DNA from: Cryomorphaceae bacterium | Lineage (GTDB): Bacteria > Bacteroidota > Bacteroidia > Flavobacteriales > Schleiferiaceae | Assembly (NCBI GenBank): GCA_024639785.1 | Contig: JAHEGI010000002.1 | Coordinates: 93,803 to 157,802, forward strand | Direction of reading: 5' to 3' | Length of the DNA: 64,000 bases | In this document: piece by piece, positions 26,750 to 35,182 of the stretch | Layout of the letters: each line of letters starts with the position of its first letter | Numbering within the stretch: position 1 is the stretch's first letter | Notes under the pieces: model-generated | The model's database searches: none | What the model saw: only the letters and a program-made list of their open reading frames with translations | What the model was told of the DNA's origin: nothing | Program-made: the position numbers and the translations under genes

Positions 26750-26914
26750 ATGAAATTCATCGGATTCCTCATTGCCCTTTTGATCATTCTTACCGGATTT
26801 AGCATGCTCCTTTTTTTGGGCTTGTTTGTAGGATACTGGTTGACTTTGGTTGGTTTGGAGCGTGTAGCCCCCAAGTTTGTCTACAAATTAATCGGGCACC
26901 AAGAAGAAAACTAA
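26750..26914 (+). CDS. small hydrophobic membrane protein
   Basis: A 54-residue protein that is almost entirely membrane-spanning: MKFIGFLIALLIILTGFS begins one or two helices (about 3-45), followed by a short polar tail KFVYKLIGHQEEN. I do not recognise the family. It has its own promoter and is followed by a strong terminator. It is divergent from fumC with 79 bases between starts. An upstream in-frame extension to 26642 overlaps fumC and the promoter and is rejected. Confidence 0.65.
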   Translation: MKFIGFLIALLIILTGFSMLLFLGLFVGYWLTLVGLERVAPKFVYKLIGHQEEN

Positions 26915-26963
26915 ACCTGGGCTGGGCGACCACCTTCCGATCTAATTTGGGCTAATTCAGCTC

Positions 26964-26998
26964 AAAAAAAACCGCACTATTTGGTGCGGTTTTTTTTT
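26964..26998. terminator. bidirectional rho-independent terminator
   Basis: ACCGCAC (26971-26977) and GTGCGGT (26984-26990) form a 7-bp stem with a 6-base loop, flanked by seven A (26964-26970) and nine T (26990-26998). It can serve the small membrane gene on the plus strand and the convergent guanylyltransferase gene on the minus strand. Confidence 0.88.
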
Positions 26999-27015
26999 GG
27001 TCTTATCGGATGCTC

Positions 27016-28101
27016 CTAGACATGCTTATCGCCTAAGCGAACTTTCACTTCGCTGACATATTGCTTGATCTCTTGTTCTTTGTTTCGAGGGCATATCAAA
27101 AGGCGATCCTCCGATTGAATGATAATGAAGTCCTCTAGGCCATCAATGACGGCCACGACATGCTTTGGAAGAGAGAGAATATTGTTTTGGCTATTGTAGA
27201 CCAAAATATTCGGACTCACCCCCGTATTGCCGTGCGGGTCTGCTTCGCGTTGATCGTGCACAGCACCCCAGGAGCCCAGATCACTCCATCCAAATTCAGC
27301 AGGGAGCACAAAAACCTGAGCGGCTTTCTCCAAAATTCCATAATCGATGGATTCGTTGGGACATTGAGAATACATGCCTCCAATGAAATCCGCTTCCCGC
27401 TCGCTATTCAACATATCCCAACCCGCATTGAAGGCGCTATAGACCTCCGGCATATGCCGTTCATAGGCACTGAGGATGGCATTCGCGTTCCAAATAAAAA
27501 TCCCGGCATTCCATAAAAATTCTCCTGTGGCTAGAAAGGATTCAGCTAATTCTTGGTTTGGTTTCTCCGTGAACGTCTTGACTGGCTTGATTTCAGGGGA
27601 TAAATCCGTTTCTTCATTCTTGAATTGAATGTATCCATAGCCCGTTTCTGGACGGTGAGGGGTCATTCCTAGCGTGAGAAGGACATTGTTTTCTTTCGTA
27701 GCAGCCAAGCCGAGGCCGAGGATTCGAACAAATTCATCTTCTTTTGTGACCAAATGATCCGCTGGGGTGATGACAAAATTGGCGAGCGGATCGCGCTTTT
27801 TTAGTTTAAAAGCCGCGTATGCCACACAAGGTGCGGTATTCCGACGCGCGGGTTCAGCAATAATTTGGCTGCGGTCCAAGGTGGGTAATTGCTCCAAACA
27901 TTGGTCAACATAGTCCACATGGGTGACGATGTAGATGTTTTGAGATGGAACCACCCGCATCATTCGGCGGACGGTCTGTTGAAGTAGACTTTCCCCTGTG
28001 CCCAGAATGTCCAAGAATTGCTTGGGCTTCTGCGAAGTGCTGGTGGGCCAGAAGCGGCTTCCGACGCCTCCAGCCATGATTACGGCATAAGTATGTTCCA
28101 T
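27016..28101 (-). CDS. mannose-1-phosphate guanylyltransferase
   Basis: A 361-residue nucleotidyltransferase that makes GDP-mannose from GTP and mannose-1-phosphate for glycan synthesis. The nucleotide-binding loop is AVIMAGGVGSRFWPTSTSQKPKQFL near the N-terminus, and further family blocks are VITPADHLV, FTEKPNQELAESFL, WNAGIFIW and FGWSDLGSWGAVHD. The cupin/isomerase domain of bifunctional ManC is missing, so this is the short monofunctional form. The ATG at 28101 begins MEHTYAVIMAGG; the longer frame starts with TTG inside the -7 box (28123-28130) and is rejected. Divergent from adk. Confidence 0.95.
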   Translation of the reverse strand: MEHTYAVIMAGGVGSRFWPTSTSQKPKQFLDILGTGESLLQQTVRRMMRVVPSQNIYIVTHVDYVDQCLEQLPTLDRSQIIAEPARRNTAPCVAYAAFKLKKRDPLANFVITPADHLVTKEDEFVRILGLGLAATKENNVLLTLGMTPHRPETGYGYIQFKNEETDLSPEIKPVKTFTEKPNQELAESFLATGEFLWNAGIFIWNANAILSAYERHMPEVYSAFNAGWDMLNSEREADFIGGMYSQCPNESIDYGILEKAAQVFVLPAEFGWSDLGSWGAVHDQREADPHGNTGVSPNILVYNSQNNILSLPKHVVAVIDGLEDFIIIQSEDRLLICPRNKEQEIKQYVSEVKVRLGDKHV

Positions 28102-28122
28102 GACAGGATCGAGTTTGGAATG

Positions 28123-28130
28123 CAAAGGTA
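28123..28130 (-). promoter_or_regulatory. -7 box of the guanylyltransferase gene (TAccTTTG)
   Basis: Perfect TACCTTTG on the minus strand, 21 bases before the chosen ATG, so this unit has a short leader rather than a leaderless start. Confidence 0.55.
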
Positions 28131-28173
28131 AAAAATGCAGGAGGGTCGTACCTTCGCGCTTTGGTATTTTCAG

Positions 28174-28746
28174 ATGAAAAACATTGTATTATTTGGCCCT
28201 CCCGGGGCAGGCAAAGGGACACAGAGCACCTTTTTAGTGGAAAAATTCGGTTTTGTCCACCTAAGTACGGGGGATATCTTCCGGTACAACATCAAAAATG
28301 CCACGGAATTGGGCACCTTGGCCAAGTCCTATATGGATCAAGGGCAGTTGGTTCCGGACTCTGTGACGATTGACATGCTGAAGTCCGAATGGAGCAAGTA
28401 TCCCGAGGCGGTGGGCTTTCTTTTTGATGGGTTTCCGCGTACCCAAGCTCAGGCGGAAGCATTAGATGAGATATTGGAAGCAGCCGGGCAGCAGATTTCT
28501 GCCATGATTGGTTTGGAAGTGCCGGATGCCGAACTTACCAATCGACTTTTAGCACGCGGTAAGACGTCTGGTCGTCCGGACGACGCAAATCCCGAGGTCA
28601 TTGCCCAAAGGGTTGCCGTTTACCACAAAGAAACCGCCCCGGTTCAAGGGTATTATGAAGCGCAAGGCAAATACAAAGCCATCTCTGGAGTGGGCAGTAT
28701 TGCGGACATTGCCGCTTCTTTAGAACAAACGATTCAGACGCTTTAA
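28174..28746 (+). CDS. adk: adenylate kinase
   Basis: A 190-residue adenylate kinase that interconverts 2 ADP with ATP and AMP. P-loop GPPGAGKGT at 8-16; AMP-binding STGDIFRYNI and GFPRTQAQAEAL; LID-region RLLARGKTSGRPDDANPEV. It is the short-LID form without zinc Cys residues, as in many Bacteroidota. The ATG at 28174 gives the canonical MKNIVLFGPPG start. obg follows after 12 bases. Confidence 0.98.
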   Translation: MKNIVLFGPPGAGKGTQSTFLVEKFGFVHLSTGDIFRYNIKNATELGTLAKSYMDQGQLVPDSVTIDMLKSEWSKYPEAVGFLFDGFPRTQAQAEALDEILEAAGQQISAMIGLEVPDAELTNRLLARGKTSGRPDDANPEVIAQRVAVYHKETAPVQGYYEAQGKYKAISGVGSIADIAASLEQTIQTL

Positions 28747-28758
28747 GCGTCCAAGCAT

Positions 28759-29751
28759 ATGGCTGATAACAACTTTATCGATTACGTCAAAATCTTCTGC
28801 GCTTCAGGCAAAGGAGGGGCCGGTAGTGCCCACTTTTACCGGGCACGTGGAATTCCCAAAGGTGGACCTGACGGCGGCGATGGGGGGCGTGGCGGCCATA
28901 TTATCCTAGAGGGAAATGACCAAATGTGGACCTTGCTCCACCTTAAGTATCGAAAGCATATCAAGGCGGTCATGGGTGGAGGAGGAAGCCGAAACGATCG
29001 CCATGGTGCCGATGGCGAGGATATTGTGCTTCAAGTCCCTTTGGGTACGATTGCCAAAGATGCGGAGACCGGCGAGCAAATGTGCGAAATCACGGAGAAT
29101 GGCCAGCGCGTCATTTTGCTACCCGGCGGCCGAGGGGGGTTGGGAAATACCCACTTCAAGAGCCCGACCAATCAAGCTCCTCATTATGCCCAACCTGGGG
29201 AAGAGGGCCAAGAAGGTTGGTTCATTCTCGAATTGAAGGTCCTTGCAGACGTAGGGCTCGTGGGCTTCCCAAATGCGGGCAAGTCGACATTGCTTTCTGT
29301 CGTTTCGGCGGCTAAGCCTGAAATTGCAGATTACCCGTTTACAACCTTGGTTCCAAATCTCGGGGTGGTCGAACACCGTGGGTACAATTCCTTTATTATT
29401 GCGGACATTCCGGGAATCATCGAAGGGGCGAGTGAAGGCAAGGGCCTCGGACATCGCTTTTTGCGTCACATTGAGCGTAACTCCATGCTTCTCTTCCTGG
29501 TGCCTGCCGATGCTGCAGATCATGCCAAGGAGTATGCGATTCTCCTTTCTGAATTGGAGAAATACAACCCAGATTTGGTCGGAAAACAGCGGCTGCTGGC
29601 CATTTCAAAATCCGACATCCTCGATCAGGAATTGAAGGATGAAATCGCGGCCACGCTGCCGACTTCGGTGCCTCATTTGTTTTTCAGTTCAGTTTCAGGG
29701 GAGAACATCCAAGAACTAAAGGATTTGCTTTGGGGAGCGTTGAACGCTTAA
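28759..29751 (+). CDS. obgE: GTPase Obg
   Basis: A 330-residue Obg GTPase that binds the 50S subunit and links ribosome assembly to growth control. The Gly-rich Obg fold covers 1-158 ([32 protein letters not shown] region). The G domain has P-loop GFPNAGKST (169-177), [11 protein letters not shown] (switch I), DIPGIIEGA (switch II) and SKSDIL (NKxD equivalent, here SKSD). The optional C-terminal OCT domain is absent. It lies in an adk-obg-PAP2-crcB run. Confidence 0.97.
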   Translation: MADNNFIDYVKIFCASGKGGAGSAHFYRARGIPKGGPDGGDGGRGGHIILEGNDQMWTLLHLKYRKHIKAVMGGGGSRNDRHGADGEDIVLQVPLGTIAKDAETGEQMCEITENGQRVILLPGGRGGLGNTHFKSPTNQAPHYAQPGEEGQEGWFILELKVLADVGLVGFPNAGKSTLLSVVSAAKPEIADYPFTTLVPNLGVVEHRGYNSFIIADIPGIIEGASEGKGLGHRFLRHIERNSMLLFLVPADAADHAKEYAILLSELEKYNPDLVGKQRLLAISKSDILDQELKDEIAATLPTSVPHLFFSSVSGENIQELKDLLWGALNA

Positions 29752-30299
29752 TTCAGATCGACCGCGATCTCTTCTTAGCCTGGACCAATTGGGGTCCGGA
29801 TTCAGTAGATGCTATTTTTCGAGTATTCAGTTCAGCTGGACTGAGCTACGTAGTGCTGTTAGCCTTGATTGTCTACGCCTCGCGTCAATGGAATGCGATG
29901 CAAGTGATTCGATGGTCCGCATTGCTTATTGCCTCCGTGGCATTGAGCGATTGGCTATCCGTTCATGCATTTAAAGATGTGTTCGAACGATTACGCCCCT
30001 GCCATGACCCCGAAATGCAAGATCAGTTTATGCTCGCTGCGAATCGCTGCGGTGGGCGCTTTGGCTTCGTCTCTTCCCATGCAGCCACCGTTTGGGCCGC
30101 CTTTATGGTCGTCCGATCCGCTCGGCCTCATGCCCTCATACTATGGGCGGTAGGAATCTACGCGCTGCTCGTATCCTACAGCCGTATTTACCTGGGTGTG
30201 CATTACCCGGGCGATGTGCTTGCAGGAGCCTTGCTTGGTATGATGATCGCCCAAATCCTCGTCACCTGGCGTAAATCGCCTACCTTTTCGTCCAGATGA
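29730..30299 (+). CDS. PAP2 family phosphatase
   Basis: A 189-residue integral membrane phosphatase of the PAP2 superfamily, with about five helices. The three-part active site reads KDVFERLRP (KX6RP), SSHAATVWA (in place of PSGH) and [13 protein letters not shown] (SRX5HX3D). Likely substrates are undecaprenyl pyrophosphate or phosphatidic/phosphatidylglycerol phosphates; which one cannot be told. The only usable start is TTG at 29730, 22 bases inside the obg coding region, since no other start codon precedes the conserved IDRDLFLAW. Confidence 0.88.
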   Translation: MGSVERLIQIDRDLFLAWTNWGPDSVDAIFRVFSSAGLSYVVLLALIVYASRQWNAMQVIRWSALLIASVALSDWLSVHAFKDVFERLRPCHDPEMQDQFMLAANRCGGRFGFVSSHAATVWAAFMVVRSARPHALILWAVGIYALLVSYSRIYLGVHYPGDVLAGALLGMMIAQILVTWRKSPTFSSR

Positions 30300-30652
30300 T
30301 GACCATGGTGTACATTTTCATTGGCGGAGGCGTTGGTTCCGTTCTTCGGTGGGCGGTGGGCGAGGGCTTTAAATCCCTTGGGAGTCATCCCTATGCCATC
30401 CTTGGTGGGACCTTGGTGGCTAATCTTTTGGCCTGTTTGATCTTGGGCTACGTTTTAGCCAAGGCCCCCCAGCAAAAAACCATATTTCTCTTAGCTGTTG
30501 GATTGTGTGGAGGATTTAGCACCTTTTCAACCTTCTCTAATGAGGTCCTAAACTTGCTGAAGCAAGGAGAATTTTGGCTGCCTTTAAGCTATGTAGTGCT
30601 GAGTGTGGCCATGGGCCTAGGCGCCCTCTTTCTGGGCGCAAAAGTGGCTTAA
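30296..30652 (+). CDS. crcB: CrcB/FluC family fluoride channel
   Basis: A 118-residue four-helix membrane protein that exports fluoride as a dual-topology dimer. Signature elements are IGGGVGSVLRW, TLVANLLACLILGYVL (the Asn lining the pore) and LCGGFSTFSTFSNEVL (the Phe box and central Na+ site). The start may be any of three ATGs (30296, 30299, 30305); the first overlaps the PAP2 stop in ATGA. No fluoride riboswitch is apparent, as the gene lies inside an operon. Confidence 0.95.
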   Translation: MMTMVYIFIGGGVGSVLRWAVGEGFKSLGSHPYAILGGTLVANLLACLILGYVLAKAPQQKTIFLLAVGLCGGFSTFSTFSNEVLNLLKQGEFWLPLSYVVLSVAMGLGALFLGAKVA

Positions 30653-30658
30653 TCCAGC

Positions 30659-32866
30659 CTAACGGTATAATACAACGGTTCCGGTGTATTCCACGGGAGA
30701 GTCTCCGAAGTCTACAATGAATAGATGCCACGAATAGACATCTTGCGGGCTTTCGGGCCCTTTGTTTTGAATTTGGCCATTCCACTCTTCATTGGCGTTT
30801 CGCGACTGAAAGACCACTTGACCCCAGCGATTGGTGATGACGAGATTGTATTCCGTAAATCCTGTCACAAAGGGTCGGAATAAGTCATTGCGACCATCGC
30901 CATTTGGGGTAAAGGCGCTCGGGGCCCAAATATTTAGGACGGGATTGATGCGAACCCAGAGGCCCAGCGTATCCCAACAACCGAACTCATTGACAGAAAT
31001 TCGTTTGACCTCGAAGTTGCCCGTATCGCTGTATTGATGTGCAAAAAAGGAGGTCTGAGTATAGAGGGTAGAATCCCCCATATCAAAGAAATATTGCTCC
31101 AAGTGACTGAAATTGCTTGCATCGACAGTCACTACAGGGGTGTAAATACTCGTAGTCGATGGACTCACATTAAAACTACTTGTCGGCCGGGGATTGACTA
31201 AAATGGCCCCAGGGTAGGACTGATAAATTGTGTCAATGCATCCTTCATCTGTCCACATCCACAATTTCACGTCGTATGTGCCTGCTTGCAAATAGGTGTG
31301 CGTCGGCATGGCTGAATGGCTCGTGTCGCCATCCCCAAAGTCCCATAGATAAAACAGGGGAGTGGAGGCCGAAGCCATCGGATCAAAGACATGGGTATAA
31401 GGCTCACAGCCCACAATCCCTTGGAAATCTGCATCAACCCTAGGCCGCTGATACACCCGAATGGTGTCGTAAACAGTTTCTTCGCAGGCTTTGGATTTGA
31501 TATAGAGTTGAATGGGATAAGCCCCGGGCTGATTGAAGGTGATTGGAGGGGGCGTTTCACCGCTATAGGTGGCCAAATTGGCATCGCCTGGCTGGCCAAA
31601 GGCCCATTCGATCGTGGCGTCGGGGTACCAAAATCCCGTAGGAATGAACTGGAAATTTTGTTCATCCGCACAGACTCCACCCGACCATTGAATGCCTGCG
31701 TTAATTGGCGGATAAATATGAAAAGCAACTTGATCCGTATCGGCACAGGGCCAACCGGGATTGGCGATCAGCGTGACGAGGTAAACCCCAGTGTCATTGA
31801 ATGTGAATGTGGGATTGGGCAGATTTGATGTATCCGTGGTCGAATTAGGGTCTCCGAAATCCCAATGAAAGAACGTGGCGTTATAGCTGTCTTCTTGAAA
31901 GGGTACGGTCGTACCAATGCAGAGTTGCGTTGGGTCGTCCACTTCGGATATAATATCGGCCCAAATGGAAGCTTGGCAGGAGGTTACATTGAATTGATAA
32001 TCCCGTCGAATCGTATTAAGGAGCACCCCATTGCGCCATTCCTCCACACAGATTGCCATGACATACTGCCCGAGCACAGTGATTTTACCCGCCAAAAATC
32101 CTGTTTGTGGGTTCATCGACACAGGTGGGTTTCCCGGGATAGGGTTGGACGTGGTATTGGGCGACTTGTAGGGAACTACGGTGTAGGGCGGGGGAGCTGG
32201 TGGGCTCGGTTGTGGGGTGTTGAAACCAGTTCCATTGCCCTTGCCGCCCCCGTGGTATAATCCACAGAGTTCGTAATACAGCGAATCCCCATCCGGATCG
32301 GTACAGGTGATGGGAATGTTGAGGTTTTCCTGGCTGCAGAGTACAATGGGCGGGGTAGAGTCCCACTGCGGACTGCTGTTGCAACTATCATTCGGTGGAA
32401 TCCGGGTGGTGATCGTCATGCCCCAATCATCCGGGGTGTTGATGTTGGTGATCGTCGCATTTCGGCAACAACGTTGATAGGAAATCACATAGCCCGTGGA
32501 TCGGGCGGGGAGGGTCTGTAGCGTAATGTAGTTTGCGTATTCCGTGCAGACATTAGGTGGGGCTTGAAGGCAGGGATTTCCTGTATTCGCAGGGAGGGGA
32601 ATCGTCGGACCTTTATTTACCTGCAGGTTGTATAAAAGCTGTCCAGACACGCCATCATAAATACCAATGGAAGCAGTTTGGTCCAATTGTGCCCCGGTAG
32701 AATTGCAATCGCGGTAAACGATTAATTTGATTTGGTACAGATTGTTGCCCGTGCAGGTATACGTCATTTCCCCGCCGACGAGGTGGGCTGCTTGGAGGCT
32801 GTATGCCCCAAAGAAAATCCCTAGGCAGAGCCATAGGCCGGAGAGGCCATAGCGCGCCTTAGGCAT
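30659..32866 (-). CDS. PKD-repeat secreted protein with type IX (type B) C-terminal domain, 'AHLVGGE' family
   Basis: A 735-residue surface or secreted protein. Signal peptide about 1-27, cleaved before AHLVGGEMTYTC. A Cys-rich N-terminal domain (about 28-270) carries IKLIVYRDCNSTG and SYQRCCRNATI. At least three PKD-like modules follow (FFHWDFGDPNSTTD, FYLWDFGDGDTSHS, FFDMGDSTLY). The last 85 residues are the gliding-associated C-terminal domain, IWAPSAFTPNGDGRNDLF to TGTVVLYR. The start MPKARYG overlaps the GHMP kinase stop by 8 bases, so it is coupled to mevalonate genes. It shares its N-terminal domain with the truncated gene at 63224. Confidence 0.9.
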   Translation of the reverse strand: MPKARYGLSGLWLCLGIFFGAYSLQAAHLVGGEMTYTCTGNNLYQIKLIVYRDCNSTGAQLDQTASIGIYDGVSGQLLYNLQVNKGPTIPLPANTGNPCLQAPPNVCTEYANYITLQTLPARSTGYVISYQRCCRNATITNINTPDDWGMTITTRIPPNDSCNSSPQWDSTPPIVLCSQENLNIPITCTDPDGDSLYYELCGLYHGGGKGNGTGFNTPQPSPPAPPPYTVVPYKSPNTTSNPIPGNPPVSMNPQTGFLAGKITVLGQYVMAICVEEWRNGVLLNTIRRDYQFNVTSCQASIWADIISEVDDPTQLCIGTTVPFQEDSYNATFFHWDFGDPNSTTDTSNLPNPTFTFNDTGVYLVTLIANPGWPCADTDQVAFHIYPPINAGIQWSGGVCADEQNFQFIPTGFWYPDATIEWAFGQPGDANLATYSGETPPPITFNQPGAYPIQLYIKSKACEETVYDTIRVYQRPRVDADFQGIVGCEPYTHVFDPMASASTPLFYLWDFGDGDTSHSAMPTHTYLQAGTYDVKLWMWTDEGCIDTIYQSYPGAILVNPRPTSSFNVSPSTTSIYTPVVTVDASNFSHLEQYFFDMGDSTLYTQTSFFAHQYSDTGNFEVKRISVNEFGCWDTLGLWVRINPVLNIWAPSAFTPNGDGRNDLFRPFVTGFTEYNLVITNRWGQVVFQSRNANEEWNGQIQNKGPESPQDVYSWHLFIVDFGDSPVEYTGTVVLYR

Positions 32867-33752
32867 GAAGAACAACTTCAGCCCACGGAAAAGCAACGAG
32901 ATCAGCACGTTGGTGAAGGTAATCCAAGGCACCTAGATTAGGATCGCAAAACAAGGCAAAGTCCCCGCCCCAGGCGCCTAAGCTCTTGCCGCCTGCGTGA
33001 GCGCGAAAGGGGCTGTGCGCGGTGAGCGCAAAGACAGGGGAGGTCCGTTGTAGATGTTGTTCCATGAACTGCTCATGTGCCACAAGGATTGCAGACCACT
33101 CGGATGGCGTGGAAGCCTCGAGCAATTTTTCGGTCAGCCGGGTGGTATGAGCCACAGCCCTAAGCACATCCGTCGTTCCGAGGTAGTGCTTCACTTCGAC
33201 TTGACTGTCTTGCTTTTGGCCCAAATACGCTAAATAGAGATGGTCTGTAGGCCAGTTCTCCATCGAGACTGGTCGAATCTCCGCAGAATCCCCCTGACGA
33301 CGGTAGAGGATGGCACCCTGGGCTTGAGCACAGGCAACATCGTAGCCGGAACCTTGTGAAACTCGGAAGTGTAAATCAAGCGCCGCTACCCCGATCCATT
33401 GAGCAATCAAAGAAATGACGGTAGACGAACTGCCCCATCCCCAATCACGCTCAAATTCAAGGACGGTGCGAATGCGGCCCGTAGGCATCTCACTCAGGCC
33501 CGCTAAAGCAAGGGCTTCTTGGATGCAGCGCTTAAGCCATGCCAATGAGGGATCCCTGTCTACATAGCCCGATAACCAGATTTGCCCGTGACAATCCACG
33601 GCTTCCCAAAACAAGGGGCCGATGTTCGATTCGACATACAGGTGTTGGCCTTTTTGCGTAGGCACCGCCAAGGCCCAAGCGCCATGGAGTACGGTGTACT
33701 CAGAGCTTAGGAGCAATTTCCCTCGGGCAAATAAGTGTGTGGCGGGCTCCAT
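32859..33752 (-). CDS. GYDIA-type GHMP kinase (mevalonate pathway)
   Basis: A 297-residue GHMP-superfamily kinase. Segments: ARGKLLLSSEYTVLHGAWALAVP at the N-terminus, the ATP loop RDWGWGSSSTVISLI and GSGYDVACAQAQGAI, matching the GYDIA-type kinases of Bacteroidota that accompany HMG-CoA reductase. It should phosphorylate mevalonate or phosphomevalonate in isoprenoid synthesis; which step is inferred. The ATG lies 3 bases after the HMG-CoA reductase stop. Confidence 0.88.
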   Translation of the reverse strand: MEPATHLFARGKLLLSSEYTVLHGAWALAVPTQKGQHLYVESNIGPLFWEAVDCHGQIWLSGYVDRDPSLAWLKRCIQEALALAGLSEMPTGRIRTVLEFERDWGWGSSSTVISLIAQWIGVAALDLHFRVSQGSGYDVACAQAQGAILYRRQGDSAEIRPVSMENWPTDHLYLAYLGQKQDSQVEVKHYLGTTDVLRAVAHTTRLTEKLLEASTPSEWSAILVAHEQFMEQHLQRTSPVFALTAHSPFRAHAGGKSLGAWGGDFALFCDPNLGALDYLHQRADLVAFPWAEVVLHA

Positions 33753-33755
33753 CCT

Positions 33756-35087
33756 TTAATGCGCTCCGGGGACGGGCAGCCCGCGCAAGTCATAAAAAGC
33801 CTTGACGACGTCTGCATGGTGTGGGACGAGTTTGGCAAATTGGGCCGCTATAATTTCTTTTTCGGTTTCGGTGGCACCGAGTTGATTCAAAATATTCAAG
33901 AGGTGCATCTTCATATGCCCTTTTTGAATTCCGGTGGTCGTGAGGGCGCGCAGGGCGGCGAAATTTTGAGCCAAACCCGAAGCCGCAACGATCATCATGA
34001 GCTGGTGTGCGCCTGGATTGCCGAGCATTTCGAGTGCCATTTTCACCAAGGGGTGAAGTTGTGTGAGGCCTCCGACCGTGCCCAGTGATAAAGGAATCTC
34101 AATCCAAAAGCGGAAGAGGCCATCTTCCACGGAGCAATGGGTCAAACTTCGGTATTGGCCATCGCGTGCAGCGTAAGCATGGCACGCAGCCTCCACCGCA
34201 CGGAAATCGTTGCCCGTAGCCAAAATCACCGCATCGATGCCATTCATAATGCCTTTGTTATGAGTGGCTGCACGGTAGGGTTCCACTTCTGCGATGCGCA
34301 CGGCACGCTGAAATTTATGGGCGAATTCCATCGCCGTCATGTCGGTGCCTTCGACCATGTCTTCGAGTGCACAATGCACTTCGCAGCGGACGAGGCATTC
34401 GGGCGTGTAATTCGAAAGAATGCACATCACCACGTCTAAGTGGCTTGCAGCGGTGGTTTCCGCTTGGGCCACCCCACGTTTGAGGACCTTGGCCATTTCC
34501 TCCAAACAGGAATTGATGAAATTGGCCCCCATGGAGTCGCGCGTGTCAAAACGAACTTCCACCTGATAGTACTCCGCCAACGCCGCGGTCTTATCCACGA
34601 GTTGAATGTCCAAAATGCCGCCTCCACGCTTTTCCATATTCGCCGTGATATGGGAGGTGGCTTGCTTGAGTTCAACAGAAAGTTCCGCAAAAACAGACTT
34701 TAAAGCCTCCGTATCTCCATCGAACATGAAGTGGATGTGGCCAATCTTCGTGGAGGAAATGATCTCAGAGTGAAAGCCCCCGCGCGCCATCCAAAACTGT
34801 GCAGATTTCGCCGCAGCGGCCACGACAGAACTTTCTTCGATGGCCATGGGTAGGGTATATACCTCTCCATTTATCAAAAAGTTCGGGGCTACGCCAAAGG
34901 GTAAAAAGTAATTTGCCACCGTATTCTCAATGAACTCGTCATGACGCTTTTGAATTTGCGCATCGGAATGCATGTAGCTCTGCATAAGGGTTAAACCCTC
35001 AGTGGGATTCGCCAAATGGGCCTTGGCCAGCCATTCCATTTTGGCTTGCTTCGATAGCTTTGAGAATCCTTTAATACGTTTTTCCAT
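33756..35087 (-). CDS. mvaA: hydroxymethylglutaryl-CoA reductase, class II
   Basis: A 443-residue class II HMG-CoA reductase that converts HMG-CoA to mevalonate. N-terminal GFSKLSKQAKMEWL is typical of the class. Other family elements are ENTVANYFLPFGVAPNFLING, EESSVVAAAAKSAQFW (catalytic Glu), DTRDSMGANFINSCLEEMA (dinucleotide/Lys-Asp region) and NKGIMNGIDAVILATGND. With the coupled GHMP kinase it indicates a mevalonate route to isoprenoids. A TAccTTTG box lies 19 bases upstream. Confidence 0.95.
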   Translation of the reverse strand: MEKRIKGFSKLSKQAKMEWLAKAHLANPTEGLTLMQSYMHSDAQIQKRHDEFIENTVANYFLPFGVAPNFLINGEVYTLPMAIEESSVVAAAAKSAQFWMARGGFHSEIISSTKIGHIHFMFDGDTEALKSVFAELSVELKQATSHITANMEKRGGGILDIQLVDKTAALAEYYQVEVRFDTRDSMGANFINSCLEEMAKVLKRGVAQAETTAASHLDVVMCILSNYTPECLVRCEVHCALEDMVEGTDMTAMEFAHKFQRAVRIAEVEPYRAATHNKGIMNGIDAVILATGNDFRAVEAACHAYAARDGQYRSLTHCSVEDGLFRFWIEIPLSLGTVGGLTQLHPLVKMALEMLGNPGAHQLMMIVAASGLAQNFAALRALTTTGIQKGHMKMHLLNILNQLGATETEKEIIAAQFAKLVPHHADVVKAFYDLRGLPVPGAH

Positions 35088-35106
35088 GGGTCAACAAGAA
35101 TAGCTA

Positions 35107-35114
35107 CAAAGGTA
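35107..35114 (-). promoter_or_regulatory. -7 box of the mevalonate operon (TAccTTTG)
   Basis: Perfect TACCTTTG on the minus strand, 19 bases before the HMG-CoA reductase ATG. It is expected to drive mvaA, the GHMP kinase and the coupled PKD protein gene. Confidence 0.6.
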
Positions 35115-35182
35115 ACGCGCGCCACGAGCCTTTGTTTTAGCAAAGTCCATGGCGCGCGTTGGCGGATTTAGCCTTCGGCGGC

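Noticed and set aside
30270-30310. Possible fluoride riboswitch before crcB
   Set aside because: crcB overlaps the PAP2 stop codon, leaving no untranslated region for an aptamer.
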